Part shown: piece after piece, positions 47,457 through 59,050 of the stretch | How positions within the stretch are numbered: position 1 is the stretch's first letter | How the letters are laid out: each line of letters opens with the position of its first letter | Origin: Trissonchulus latispiculum | Lineage: Eukaryota; Nematoda; Enoplea; Enoplida; Ironidae | DNA: 64,000 nt | Assembly (NCBI GenBank): GCA_030248195.1 | Contig: JASAND010028444.1 | Span: forward strand, 1-64,000 | Direction of reading: 5' to 3' | The notes under the pieces: generated by a model | The model's input: only the letters and a program-made list of their open reading frames with translations | Database searches by the model: none | Told to the model about the DNA's origin: nothing | Translations under genes and position numbers: made by a program

Positions 47457-47997
47457 CATAGGTGTAATTAGGGGGGGGTTTGGGGGGGGGGGGTAACCAC
47501 CCCCAGCCATTTTTTCAAACCCCCCCCCAGAAATTTTTGGGGGCCCCCGGCCCCCCCCAACTGGGGGGGGGTAGTCGCGCCGAAGGCGCGAAAATTGGGC
47601 CAAAAATGGGGCATTTTTAAGGTAAATTTGGCAAAATTTTTTAAAAAAGTCCAAATTTTTGGCTTAACGTGTTTATTATCGCGAGAAATACACGTTTATA
47701 ACGGTTTTATGGACTTCTAGACTCAATATTGACCTTATTCTGGACTCAGAAACATGTTGGCAATCAAGTTTTCGAGTTTAAAAATACTGTCTAATGTTAA
47801 AATTACTTAATGATGTCATGTTTTTCGGTATTAGCAATGGCTGAAAATGCGATTTTTGGCATAAAAATAGAAAAATTTTTTGGGGGAGGTTTGGGGGGGG
47901 TCGTGGGGGGGGGGGTTTGGGGGGGGTCTAAAAAGGGGGGCCCCCCAAAATTCCGGGGGAGGGGGCCCCCCCAACCCAAATCCCCGTTACACCTATA
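47457..47997. mobile_element. G-rich MITE family B, copy 1
   Basis: The ends CATAGGTGTAAT and GTTACACCTATA are inverted, and TCGCTACC is duplicated on both sides (47449-47456 and 47998-48005). The interior has long G runs, a CGCGCCGAAGGCGCG palindrome and an AT-rich core shared with three other copies. The 8-bp duplication suggests hAT-like mobilisation. Confidence 0.88.
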
Positions 47998-48486
47998 TCG
48001 CTACCGCGACCCCTATGATACTACTCTTATGGTAGTATATAATTGTAATAATTCTCCGCTTCAATAAATTTGAATGACTTTATGTAAATTGGTGTAGTGA
48101 CACAATGTGCGAATACATTAAACAAATCTTTTCTAATATATACTAGTTTGACGTTGTGAGCCTTGAAAATCTAGCGCTTCTCCCTTATTGCCGGTTTCAC
48201 TAGTGAAAATGGCAATTGCCCGTTTCACAGGCAGCTACCAGTAAAATTGCTAATTTCACAGATACGACATAGATACGTATAAAGAATTCCATTCCGTGAT
48301 TGTGTAAGAATACCAAACAGCCAGCAATGGTGAGAGAGCCACCGGTACGTATATAGCTAACAAAAAATAAAATCTATTGCTATTATTTTGCTAATGTTAT
48401 GAACTAGGATTTAAAACAATGTAATGTAATGTACAAAGATGTAGCGGAGATTTGGGTTCCTCTTTTTTTGAAGGGGCCCCTCTCCC

Positions 48487-48864
48487 CTGGGCTTATTCTA
48501 GGGAATTTTTGTTGGGGGGGCTCTTTGGGGGGGGGCTCGGGCGGGAGGCGAGGCGAGTCATTCTTGGGGGGGGGGGGGCAAAAATTTTTCTAAAAACATG
48601 CTAAAAATAGCGTTATTTTTATAGTAATCGTCAAAAAGTTCGTTTTTAGTGCAAAAATAGTGCTTAAATAGGCAAAAATCGACTAAAAATCTCCGGCGAG
48701 GCCGGAAAATTTTTGATAATTGGGCCTTCTGAGCGATTTTTTCCGGGCAAAAGTTGGTACCAAAAGGGGCACCCACTTTTGGGGGGGGGGATTTTTGGGG
48801 GGGGGACGATTTTGGGGGGGGGAAGGGTGGTTATGGGGGGGCCATCACACTAGAATAAGCCCAG
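48487..48864. mobile_element. Poly-G MITE family A, copy 5
   Basis: Perfect inverted ends CTGGGCTTATTCTAG, flanked by TCTCCC on both sides. Internal palindrome CCGGCGAGGCCGG. Confidence 0.85.
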
Positions 48865-49141
48865 TCTCCCTCTGGAGCGTCCCTAACCCTCCCCCAGAAT
48901 TCGGACCACAGAAATGTCAAAAATGGACAAAAATAAAAATTTCTGTATTTTAACCTTTTCTTCAAAACAAGGCTTGTTTTTATCACAACCAACCAACCAA
49001 TCCCCCAACTCACCTCCAAAATGTTTCTACTTTTGTTCCAAAAATCGCCTTTAAGCCGCATTTCCAAAGGCCAAAAAAGGTGGCGGTGAAGTAGATTTTG
49101 ACAGCTCGCCCGAACTTTTTGGGGGCCTCCCCTCAGGAGCA

Positions 49142-49150
49142 GGACCCCCA
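49142..49150. repeat. 9-bp target-site duplication of the MULE, left copy
   Basis: GGACCCCCA; the identical right copy is at 57472-57480. Confidence 0.9.
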
Positions 49151-49460
49151 ACGTTCGTCAAACTAGCAGAAGCCCAACAACTACAAATTATATGGCTGTA
49201 TCTACATTACTTAACTCATCATGTAGTATTGCGTAGTTATCTTAGTTTTATTTGTAGTAAAAAGAATTGCGATAACAACAGCCACAAAAATCTTCTGCGT
49301 AATTGACGCTTAGCCAGTGTGTAGCTAACCTTTTACACATAAATTTTCAGTAACCACTACAAACTATTTTACCGCTTTTAATGAATGCTATATTTAAAGC
49401 CAAGTATTACAAGCACAATTGTTTTATTTGTAGTTCTATAAATTTATAAATTTTACAATA

Positions 49461-50682
49461 TCATTAAATTTATGCTTAGGTGTTGGCTTTTAGAACTGAT
49501 GAGAGGAGACGGGGGAAGTATGAAACGACATTGAATTGTGCAAAGTGGAAAAAGTGAAAACAGCCTCCCCATACGGGAAGAGCATGCGGAATCGCAGTAA
49601 TGTAACAGGAACCTAGTCTCGCTGCATCGCATTACACACAGAAATTATACCTATGGAAATAGAAACCAAAGGATGACTGACGCTATAATGATGATTGCAT
49701 GTCGGTGCAAAAAAAGTTAAAAAGTCGTTAAGAACAATAATAGAAGTATTTGGGTTTGAGGGAGACTGGCACCTGCGAAAAATTTTGGACCCCTTTGAAT
49801 ATACATAAACGTCCTGAACACATATAAAAAATTCTTACAACGATAGTTCTTTCGGTAAGATTTCGACTTCAAATACTACAACAGTTTTCCTATTCTAAAA
49901 ATTTGGCCATTTTGCCGCTCGTCTTCAGAGCGTAGCATACTCCCGAGTCCCGAGACTCTATCAACTTTTGCTGGAGGTTAAAAAATACGAGATCACCGCC
50001 AAGGTCCAGTTACACCTATGCATATGCGTTACGTATATATACGTACATACCTACGTAGTTGGTAATGCAAAAGTCTGAACTAATCTGTACTCGTTGGAAA
50101 ACACCACTAAATTTAATTTCCCGTATCATTACAAACTATACGTATACCGTACCGTTGTAGGAAACAATAAATTCAACCGACAACAAATTGAATACACACG
50201 TAAGTACGTACATATAGACAGTATAGATCTGGCTAAGTATTAAGGAAGTAGTAAGTATTAACCGTACTCGGGAAGGGGGGCATCCCCCCCACCTATTCGA
50301 CTAACTCAGCGGCCCCCCTTTCCAGGACCCCCCTAAAATGCCATCCTCCCATAACCCAAAAAGTTACCAAAGTACCATTTTTACCCTGAATTTTCAAAAA
50401 GCTTCTAGCTTAAAACACTAGTCATTTTTAGTGAGTAAAAGTTCAGTTCAGCAAAAGTAAAGTAAAAGTACAAGTAAAAACGTAAACATTTGGAAATGTT
50501 TCCAAAAATGTCCCCTCCATTTCGGGCAAGCCCCAAATACAAATTGCCAAGAAATTAGGCCAGTATAAATTCTACCGTTTAATCAGACCAGGGCTATGCT
50601 ATGCACCGAGAAAAGCACCGAGTAAAATTTTTGAACTTGAAAAAAATATACATGGAGCATCTTTATCCATCAAGATCCAACA
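49461..50682. other. Non-coding MULE sequence between left TIR and transposase
   Basis: AT-rich, with TACGTATA-type stretches and a short C-rich patch near 50280. A family-B-like end, TTACACCTATG, lies near 50011. No gene seen. Confidence 0.5.
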
Positions 50683-53600
50683 TTATATGGTGTACAAAAG
50701 GACATGAGCGTTCACAGTTAGAGAACCCTTAACTGAAACTGGTCGATCCGCAAAGTCATCAAGACATTCCCATCTACAGTTGGAGCGACGGCTGTAGGCA
50801 ACATAATGTCCGATTCCTTTACCTACAGGGGGCGAGAAATGGATAACTGCTCTGAGATACATTGTTTTCCCAACATCTAACTCCATAGGAAAATTCTCAA
50901 GGGCTTTCAGATTAGTGGGATCGTGGTAGTCATCAGGTGCCTCAGTATCAAGCGGAATAACACCACCAACCTCAATGAAGACGTGATCAACAAATTTGCG
51001 CGTCTTCTGGACAAATCCGTTGCATAGACGATTTTTGGAAACTGCTGGATTAAACTTATAAAATCCACCTGGCACTGCTAACTCTTTCGAAATAATTCTG
51101 TCGCAGCTGGTATTCTGCAAGATACCAAGAATTTCTTGTTCTAGCAATTGCTTATTTTCGACAGTTTCGAATGGAGCTGACACAACAGGAACATTTACGA
51201 CCAGACTTCGTCTAGGACAGTATGCTGAGGAACATTTCTTTTCCTCAACAGCAACTGGAAATTCCTTAAAGACATCGTAGAGAAGGCCTCCAACATTAAC
51301 TGTGCAATCAACGGAGGTGATTCCATACAAACCTTCTGTAGCAGTGTATGCTTCTGAAAGAGTTTTTGCTCGCAAAGCATACACTCGAGCTGAAAGCTGC
51401 CCAGAGCTGAGCTGCGTGCAAATCTGTAGAGGGACACAACGGGATTCAGTTTCTTTAACCGAAGTCATGAATTTTTCACTGTCAGAACAAGCCGCAGAAA
51501 GACCATGAACAATAGCATCAAAAGCACAAGTCGAACTAAGATGAATATTTTTAGGACCGACTCTCACACATCGTAGGGTGCTTCCGTTTTTCATCAGTTT
51601 CAATTCTGTAGGGCCCCTAGCAGTGGCATAATCGTAGGAAGCAAGGTTGGGGTTAGTTTCTAAGTACGACCGCCGTTTCCGTTTGGAAGCAGTGCCCAGG
51701 TTTCTCCAATTCTCGAATTCGCGAAAATCTTGAATCGTATTTGACATTTCTGAATCGCGGTGACATCCTGAGCACACCCTTTTCTGACCGTACCCTTCGT
51801 CTTCACCAGACAATTCATAAGAACAGAAGGGTAAAACATGAACTGGTCGGCCGCACTTAAAACATACGTGAGCCTCCCCACTTGGAAAATTCCCAACACT
51901 ACAGGCTAGGCACACCTCCTGAACTTTTTCTGGATCAGGACCCTGTTTTTCACATGGACCGGGACGTCTCTCCATTTGTTTCCCACAGGCAAGTTTGACA
52001 CCACCATCAAGTAACTCTATGTGGTCAAACACAAAATCATCAATTCTTAATGGCAATCGTTGACGAAAATCGTTCTTTTTCAGATCTTTGAAGTATGACT
52101 CTACTACGGCACTACTTGCTGTGGGATGTCCACTAGGATAGTATGGGGACATGATAGCCGACCACAATGGATACAGTTTGAAACTCTTAATGATGCGAAT
52201 CACAATATCTGGCAGATAAAGGATGTTATCTCTGTCTCCGTCATCAGCTTCGTCCACCTTTTCTTTAGCTCGTGAATGGGCCATATGGGCTATTTCGACA
52301 AACGGATTGTCTGCCACCTCAATTTCTTCGACTGCCAATTCGCGCACATTTTCTTCCGTGAGCACGTCATCGATAATCGTCTGATCATTGGCTGAAATCA
52401 GCTTCTTCAGCTCTTTCTTTTTGCTTTCACAGGCAACAGCAGTTCCAAGGGATAAGCTGTTTCCTTCCGTTTCTGAAAGAGCAGTGACGAAAACAGCTTC
52501 GAGCAGATTATCTACTGCTGTTAAAGATGTAGCTAGGACAAGCTGGCCAATACAGCGCAAATAAAATTCTTTGATTTTGAAAGATTTATCACGAAGTTCT
52601 GGCCATGAGGAAACACTTTTCATTAAATGAGCCAGGTCAACCCGAAGAAAACAATCAGAAATGTCTGCAGTTCCAGCTAATACGTTCCATTGATTGTTTA
52701 TGTAAGCATTCACATCCGGAAAAAGCGTGAAGGCGCGGACACATGCCATCAGAAGCGCCTGTGACATATCGCAAACAACATTCTTTGGAGTTGGAGCACC
52801 TGCACTTACCCACTCAGTTAGCCAGTAAGCAAGATAATTAGCTCTGTGAATTTCTGATAGTGTTTGCACAACAGGAAAAGAGCAGCCACTTTTCTGGAAA
52901 ACACCCACACCCGCATACAGATAAATAACTCCACTTTTCCCACCATTTGGACGGGCTAAATCACGTACAACTTGGCCCGTGGCATCAATGCACAATGTTA
53001 CTTCTTCTTTTTGAGAAAGTAAGCGGTAAAAATTCATCTGAGAATCTGTCCAATAGTGAACATAAAACCGATCGCAAGAAATATCCCTGATTCCCTTGGT
53101 CCCACCAGCTGATGTCTTAGCAATACATAAGGCTTCAATTGGATCTTGGGACAAATGCTTAGCTTTTTTAGCCTGCCACTTGGCAGTGCGTAAAACAGGG
53201 GCCGAGTAGATATGCCGATGGGTGGGGTCGCCATACGTAATGTCCGTAGCTGCCTTTCGTTTTCTCCAAGTGGAAGCGGAAGTGTTGCAAAGAACGAGTT
53301 CCTCAGCTAGCTTGCGCCTTTCGGTTCCCTTCAAAGGGCGCCGGTTTTCCCCAGAATGCAACTCGTCGTTGCAGTTGCTAAATTCGCAAGAAATGTGAAC
53401 AGGAGTCTCCGGAGTGGGCTCGTTACTAATCCAAAATGATATATCACCCCCGCATTCTCGGCAGGTTGCAGCTGCAGAAAAGTAATTAGCACCTGCAGGA
53501 GTAATACAATGCCACCGAAAAGTTAGAATACAGTTTTTCCGCGTACATTCCCAAATTCGTTTGCTGAAAATGTTAGTCCAGCCGTCCCTCAACCGCAAGC

Positions 53601-54021
53601 ACTTGTTTCCGTTATAGTCCTTAACCTCAGGTTGAATTTGCAGCCATTCGTTGAAAGATAAGGTTAGTACATAAGTCGAACCCGGAACAGACAGTGCATC
53701 TTCTGAACATTCAATTTCAGTTTCAGAGTAAAAATGATGCTCATCTGCAGGTCTCAAAGGGGTGATCTCGTTTTCTAAAGAATTTGGAGGAGAGGTATCA
53801 TTAGAAAGAGTCGGTATATTGCGTTTGGCAAACAGGTATACTGCTTCTTTAGAAAAGTTAGATTCGCTGTTTTCAGAAATAGAACAGCGAAGCTGTTCCC
53901 AAATTGGGGATCCGAATGGAGCCAGAGACAGATTCTCAGTAAAGACCTCCCCTTTTTTCTGCAACATAAGGGCCAGCAGATCATCCTTAGGAAGACTGCA
54001 CTTTTTCCCAATCCCAACCAT
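50683..54021 (-). CDS. MULE transposase fused to a ubiquitin-specific-protease-like domain
   Basis: One uninterrupted frame of 1112 codons. Residues 140-215 are Cys-rich (CTRKNC, CRECGG), a likely zinc-binding DNA-recognition region. The DDE core follows: D in CIDATGQVV (about 346), D in VVCDMSQALLMA (about 418) and E in ASSAVVESYFKDLKK (about 641); the 72-residue first spacing fits Mutator transposases. A second Cys-rich segment (CLACSVGNF, CFKCGRPVH, CSGCH) spans about 703-755. The C-terminus has a peptidase C19 layout: the Cys box STCAFDAIVHGL (Cys about 832) and the His box GHYVAYSRRSNCRWECLDD (His about 1072). An upstream minus-strand segment starting MTSIDIIHYPDAANW ends in a GTAAGT donor, but joining it to the acceptor at about 54034 gives a frameshift, so the ATG at 54021 was kept. 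Intact and probably still capable of expression. Confidence 0.9.
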   Translation of the reverse strand: MVGIGKKCSLPKDDLLALMLQKKGEVFTENLSLAPFGSPIWEQLRCSISENSESNFSKEAVYLFAKRNIPTLSNDTSPPNSLENEITPLRPADEHHFYSETEIECSEDALSVPGSTYVLTLSFNEWLQIQPEVKDYNGNKCLRLRDGWTNIFSKRIWECTRKNCILTFRWHCITPAGANYFSAAATCRECGGDISFWISNEPTPETPVHISCEFSNCNDELHSGENRRPLKGTERRKLAEELVLCNTSASTWRKRKAATDITYGDPTHRHIYSAPVLRTAKWQAKKAKHLSQDPIEALCIAKTSAGGTKGIRDISCDRFYVHYWTDSQMNFYRLLSQKEEVTLCIDATGQVVRDLARPNGGKSGVIYLYAGVGVFQKSGCSFPVVQTLSEIHRANYLAYWLTEWVSAGAPTPKNVVCDMSQALLMACVRAFTLFPDVNAYINNQWNVLAGTADISDCFLRVDLAHLMKSVSSWPELRDKSFKIKEFYLRCIGQLVLATSLTAVDNLLEAVFVTALSETEGNSLSLGTAVACESKKKELKKLISANDQTIIDDVLTEENVRELAVEEIEVADNPFVEIAHMAHSRAKEKVDEADDGDRDNILYLPDIVIRIIKSFKLYPLWSAIMSPYYPSGHPTASSAVVESYFKDLKKNDFRQRLPLRIDDFVFDHIELLDGGVKLACGKQMERRPGPCEKQGPDPEKVQEVCLACSVGNFPSGEAHVCFKCGRPVHVLPFCSYELSGEDEGYGQKRVCSGCHRDSEMSNTIQDFREFENWRNLGTASKRKRRSYLETNPNLASYDYATARGPTELKLMKNGSTLRCVRVGPKNIHLSSTCAFDAIVHGLSAACSDSEKFMTSVKETESRCVPLQICTQLSSGQLSARVYALRAKTLSEAYTATEGLYGITSVDCTVNVGGLLYDVFKEFPVAVEEKKCSSAYCPRRSLVVNVPVVSAPFETVENKQLLEQEILGILQNTSCDRIISKELAVPGGFYKFNPAVSKNRLCNGFVQKTRKFVDHVFIEVGGVIPLDTEAPDDYHDPTNLKALENFPMELDVGKTMYLRAVIHFSPPVGKGIGHYVAYSRRSNCRWECLDDFADRPVSVKGSLTVNAHVLLYTI

Positions 54022-54369
54022 GAAGTTTAACCAAGCGTCTAAAATACAATGAATCTATCAACAGGTTGCGCACGAATACTTACCCAGTTTGCTGCATCTG
54101 GATAGTGTATAATGTCGATTGAAGTCATCACTTTAGTGTTCCGTTTTGATCAGCAAGAGCAACTAATTCAGTTTGGGAATGTGCTACATTTAAATAATAA
54201 AGACATCTGCTTTTGCAGAAGAATGTAGCACCAGACAGCCAAACTTTATTGAAATGCCCTTGTTCCATATATACAGTAAATGCAAATGTGCATTTCAAAT
54301 ATATATATACGTATATACTGCATGATCAGCTGCTATTATACCTAAACTAAACACAATATTACCAGCATG

Positions 54370-54728
54370 CAGTAGCGGAGCCAGGATTTTTTGAACGAGG
54401 GGACCGAACCCAACATCAGGCGACCTTTTTTGGGAAACCCAAAATTTTTGTCCAAATTCCCCTAAAATTTTTAAATTCAACAAATTTAACTCAATGGGAG
54501 GGGCTCTAAATGAAAGGAGGGACCCTATGTAGAGTGAAAATTTACACACTTTGTCCCATTTTGGGATGATAAAACGGGCAAATAATAGTTAAAATCGGCA
54601 AATTTGCTAAACATAAAAATGTTTGGGAAATTTCGTAAAAATCGCTGACATTGATTTTTGGATTTTCCAAAGAAAGGTCGACACATTTTAGGGTCGGCCC
54701 TCTCCAAATAGTCCTAGCGCCGCCACTG
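54370..54728. mobile_element. hAT-like MITE inside the MULE, copy 1
   Basis: The ends CAGTAGCGGAGCCAGGATTT and TCCTAGCGCCGCCACTG are inverted with few mismatches. The CAG ends suggest hAT. The flanking 8-mers do not match, so the duplication has decayed or the edges are off by a few bases. Confidence 0.65.
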
Positions 54729-55097
54729 TACATGTACAAGAATATATATACATTAAAAGCGGAATTTTTGGCATTTCAGAAAAGATGCCCCCACCGGAAA
54801 TTTATATATATACTTCTTCCCCAGAGTATGAAATCCTCCGGGGTAAACAAAAAATGGTTAAATTAAAAAAAACAAACTAAATATGCACCTCCAAGGAGAT
54901 CACAATTGAAAGCAGTGCATAAGAAACCGAGGAGAAACAAAGGAGATGGTGGGTGGCTCAAAGACTAAAAAAGAAATCACAATTCTTGTGATAGATGTCT
55001 GGATAAACTAGGTTATTGTATTCTACTGGGGGGACCTATCATAGGTGTACCTTGAGAAAAAGTTGGGGGTGGAGGACGGAGGTAGCCAAAATGAAGG

Positions 55098-55447
55098 CTG
55101 GGCTTATTCTAGTGGGGGTGGGTGCTCCCCCCCCTTCAAAAAAGTGCCCCTAATGGTACCAAACTTTGCCCTGGAAAAGTCGCTCAGAAGGCCAAACTTT
55201 CAAAAATTTTCCGGCTTCACCGGAAATTTTCATTCAATTTTTCCCTTTTCAACACTAAATCTGCTTATTTTTGCGATAAAAATCAACTTTTATAGTATAT
55301 ATATGCCAGAAAAATAGTGCTATTTTAGCATATTTTACGAAACATTTCGTCCCCCCCCCAAAAAAATTTCTTGCCCCTCGGACTTTTGGGGGCACCCCTC
55401 CAAAAGGAGCCCCCACCCCCAAGAAAAAATCCCCAGAATAAGCCCAG
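55098..55447. mobile_element. Poly-G MITE family A, copy 6 (inside the MULE)
   Basis: The ends CTGGGCTTATTCTAG and AGAATAAGCCCAG are inverted. Internal CCGGCTTCACCGG is a decayed form of the family palindrome. No clear duplication. Confidence 0.8.
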
Positions 55448-55903
55448 GTGGCGGGGTGGAGTAGGCCAATTTTGGGTGGGGTGGGTCAGAAAAAATCTAA
55501 TTGGGCTTCGTGAGTTTAGGGGCGGTTCCCCGCAGTGCATAAGGTCGTCGAAAAATGGCCAAAAATTGGGTATTTGTAGTGTAATTTTATATAAATTTCT
55601 AATTCTTGGCTTAAAGAGTTTATTATTGCGAAAAATACACGTTTTTAACTGTATTATGAACTTTCTGACTCAATATTGACGTTATTTTAGACTTGGAAAA
55701 TACTGGCAATCAAGTTTTCAAGTTTAAAACCACTGTCTGACGTTAAAATTACTTTATGGTAATAGAGATGTTTTAATTAGAAACGGATGAAACTGCGATT
55801 TTTGGCACACGTGAAAAAATTTTTTGGGGAGGGTTGAATTGAAAGGTCTCCAGCGGAGCGGGGGCCCCCCAAAAATGATGTTGGGGAGAGCCAACAGCTT
55901 CCT

Positions 55904-56223
55904 CAGTGGCGGGGCCAGGGGGGGGGGAGGGGGTCCCGCCCCCCCCCTTTGCGATTTGGGTCCCTCATTTTGGGGTGTCGGCCCTCCCTTTTAAAAATTT
56001 TTCAGCAGTTTATATGCATAGTTTGGGTGTTTTTAGAAGTTTGTTTTAAAAAGTCGGCACATTTTTGCTAAAAATCGAAAAATTTATAATCAAATTTGAG
56101 AAATTTTTTGGAAAATGAAGGTAAAATTTGCTAAAATTTGGCAAAATTTAGGATTTCTCAATAAAAGGTCGCCGGATTTTTGGGTCGGGCCCCCCCTTTC
56201 AAAAAATCCTGGCGCCGCTACTG
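55904..56223. mobile_element. hAT-like MITE inside the MULE, copy 2
   Basis: The ends CAGTGGCGGGGCCAGG and CCTGGCGCCGCTACTG match those at 54370-54728. Interior with GTCGGCCC-type repeats. Confidence 0.7.
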
Positions 56224-57884
56224 AGTATCCCTAGCACTTTTTCTAATTTCGGCCATTTTTCAAAGGGCTGGGGGGGCAACCCCCCCCCCGCCTTACACCT
56301 ATGGGTAAATCTGGAATTTTGGTGGTCGACCTCGAAATGTGATGGGGGTACCCCCAAGGCCCCAACCCCCTCCCAAAATTCGTATATACCTCAGAAATTT
56401 CTAAAAATGGTCAAAAAATTTTCTGTAATTTAGCCCTTTTTCTTCAAAATAAGGCTTGTTTTTAGCGTTTTAGGCGTTTTTGCACCGTTTTAAAGCGATT
56501 TTAAGCCAAAATTTGAGAAAAATTACCATTTTTAGCCAAAAGTAGCCAAAACTTTTGGGTCCAAAAATCGGTGGGGGGGTAACCGAAAATTGGGGGATGG
56601 TAAGTCAAAAAATATGGGGGTACAACAGTTGGATGTAAATTTTGGGGAGGGATACCCCGCCCCCACGCCCCCCCCCCCAAAAAAACTATGGGGGGGCCCT
56701 CCACCCCTAAATCTTGGTTACACTTGTATATATATATGCGATGCCCCCGGGGACAAACTTCCAATTTTTGCGTGGGCGAGGTCTCGGATCTGGGATTTGG
56801 CCATTCGGGAGCGGGGTCAGCCTCCAAAATTTCGAGGGTTGGCTCGAGACTTGTCCCATAGGCTGTGGCTGGGCTAAAGATCTGGGGGGAGGGCCGATGG
56901 AGGAAAGGGGGGTCAGCCAAAATTGCCAAAAACTTCTAAATTGTTTTGGCATTTAGGCCAATTTTGGCCAATAATGGGGGGGGGGCAAATATGGGGGAGG
57001 ATCGCGGAATTTTGTCATTTTGGTGGGGGTCCCCCAACCCCTGCCCAGACCCCAGCCCGACGTACACCTATGCTCCAACCCATTCATCGACCCCCCCCCC
57101 CCCATTCAACACAGTGGTAGTCAGGATTAACACTGTTCCGCAAATTTGGCACAACACAAATGTAATGAGTTGTTGAAGAAAGTGATTAACTACAAATTAT
57201 GTAAACTTCATGTTATAAACGCTGTAATATAGCAATCATGTTGAGTGCTCAATTATATTTGTAGTTGTAACCGAAAAGTTATATGTAAAATAGTAGCTAC
57301 AACCTGGCTTGACGTCAAACATGCAGAAGATTTTGGTTAAGCTTATATTAAGTTTTTCCTTCAACTACAAATTAAATAAAAGGTACTACGTAATACTACA
57401 TGATGAGTTATGTAATGTAGATACAGCCATATAATTTGTAGTTGTTGGGCTTCTGCTAGTTTGACGAACGTGGACCCCCACCCCATAGGGTGTAACGGGG
57501 ATTTGGGTTGGGGGGGGCCTCCCCGGAATTTTGGTGGGCCCCTCCCCCGGAATTTTGGGGGGCCCTACCCCGGAATTTTTGGGGGGGGGCCTTTTTTCGA
57601 CACCGCCAAACCTCCCCCCAAAAAATTTTTCTATTTTTATGTTAAAAATCGCATTTTCAGCCATTGCTAATGCCAAAAAACATTCAACTATGAAGTAATT
57701 TTGACATTAGACAAGGGTTTTAAACTCGAAAACTTGATTGGCAACATGTTTCTAAGTCTAGAATAAGGTCAATATTAAGCCAGAAAGTCCATAAAACCGT
57801 TAAAAACGCGTATTTCTAGCAATAATAAACACTTTAAGCCCAAAATTTTGACTTTTTTGAAAAATTTTGCAGAATTTACCCTAA

Positions 57885-59050
57885 TGTAAAGTTGGAAGGG
57901 TATGGACAACCAAACTTTACGGGTGGAAACTGTGCGCGTATGGAAACGACGAACCTGGAGGAGACTTATGTTCCAGTCGACCTGGGTAGGATCTCGCCAA
58001 AAATAATTAGATCTAACCGACGACTAAATGAAGCTCACTATTAAGGGACGAATAACTACCTAACTATCAACTGTAGAAAGAACTTTGTATAAATTAAATA
58101 CACACTCAGAGAATAATTAACCTACCTAAGATTGGAACAACTCAGAATCCTACCTACCGACTATACAATTCTAACAAAACCTAAACTAAGAACACCCTAA
58201 CGGCTCAGTGACTGAGACCGCATTTAATAAAAGATAAACAAGGGGAGCGACTCCCGAAAAAGCACGGAACAGTGAACGAAATTTTTGACAAAGGAACATT
58301 CATGATAAAATTACAGAGAAATAGAAATTCAGACAGGAACAAACTCTAAGAACTAATACAGTTAAAAGGGACACAAATAAATTTCAGGCATAAATAAAGA
58401 ACCACATTACTCAACACAGATTTAACCCTCAATGTATATAGTCCCTTTCCCTAAGCCGTCGCGGCTGTCTACAATTTAGAACATAACATACTAAACCCTT
58501 TTCTAAAAACACAGAGCAAATATTAGTTACCAATTAAAACAATAGAAAACACAATAACACACCTCTAATAAATTTAGGCTGACCCTCGAGGTCGCCTCGG
58601 AGTCTGAAGGAAGAAAATAAAATAAATCAATATCTTACGAATACCCAAAGTTGGACTCCAAATTAAAAGGCAATAGCCAGGCACACAATAGAAAAATAAC
58701 GACGGGTTGAAAAAGACAAGACTGACTAGTTTTAAAGTGAAGGCTGAGAAAGATGCCTAGGGAATTTTGATTGGTCCATTTTGAGACCCCCTTTGCAGAC
58801 GGGATGCTCAGCGCGCATCCAGAGAATTTTCAAAAAACAAGCAGCGCCACCTAGCAGCTAAGTGGGCTGAATAAAACACAACGCATTTTAACATAGAAAA
58901 TATCAAATTTCAAACTAATTTCAATACAAATTTACACAACACATATTTGTCACCAAAAATACCTCTCTTGCTAAAATCTCACATTAAAATACCCTCACTA
59001 AAAATACACACAACTCACAAGAGGGACAGACGCAACGTCTCCCTATTACA
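57885..59050 (-). repeat. LTR, 3' copy on the minus strand, 1166 bp
   Basis: TG...CA termini with 5-bp TGTAA/TTACA inverted ends. Retains the segment at about 58456-58705 that the other LTR has lost. Confidence 0.88.

Larger units (their letters stand above)
55040..56303. mobile_element. G-rich MITE family B copy, interrupted by two other MITEs
   Basis: It starts CATAGGTGTACC and ends TTACACCTATG. The AT-rich core at about 55600-55780 matches the core of copy 1 (CAATCAAGTTTTC, ACTGTCT, GTTAAAATTACTT). A family A element (55098-55447) and a hAT-like MITE (55904-56223) sit inside. No flanking duplication was identified. Confidence 0.65.
49151..57471 (-). mobile_element. Complete Mutator-superfamily transposon (MULE), 8.3 kb
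   Basis: Terminal inverted repeats start ACGTTCGTCAAACTAGCAGA. They are about 96% alike over the first 100 bp and recognisably similar for about 300 bp (49151-49460 and 57160-57471), with repeated ACTACAAAT-type motifs. A 9-bp duplication (GGACCCCCA) flanks the element. Long TIRs with 9-bp duplication are the Mutator hallmark. It contains one large gene on the minus strand. Between that gene and the right TIR lie later insertions: two hAT-like MITEs and one copy each of families A and B. Confidence 0.93.
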
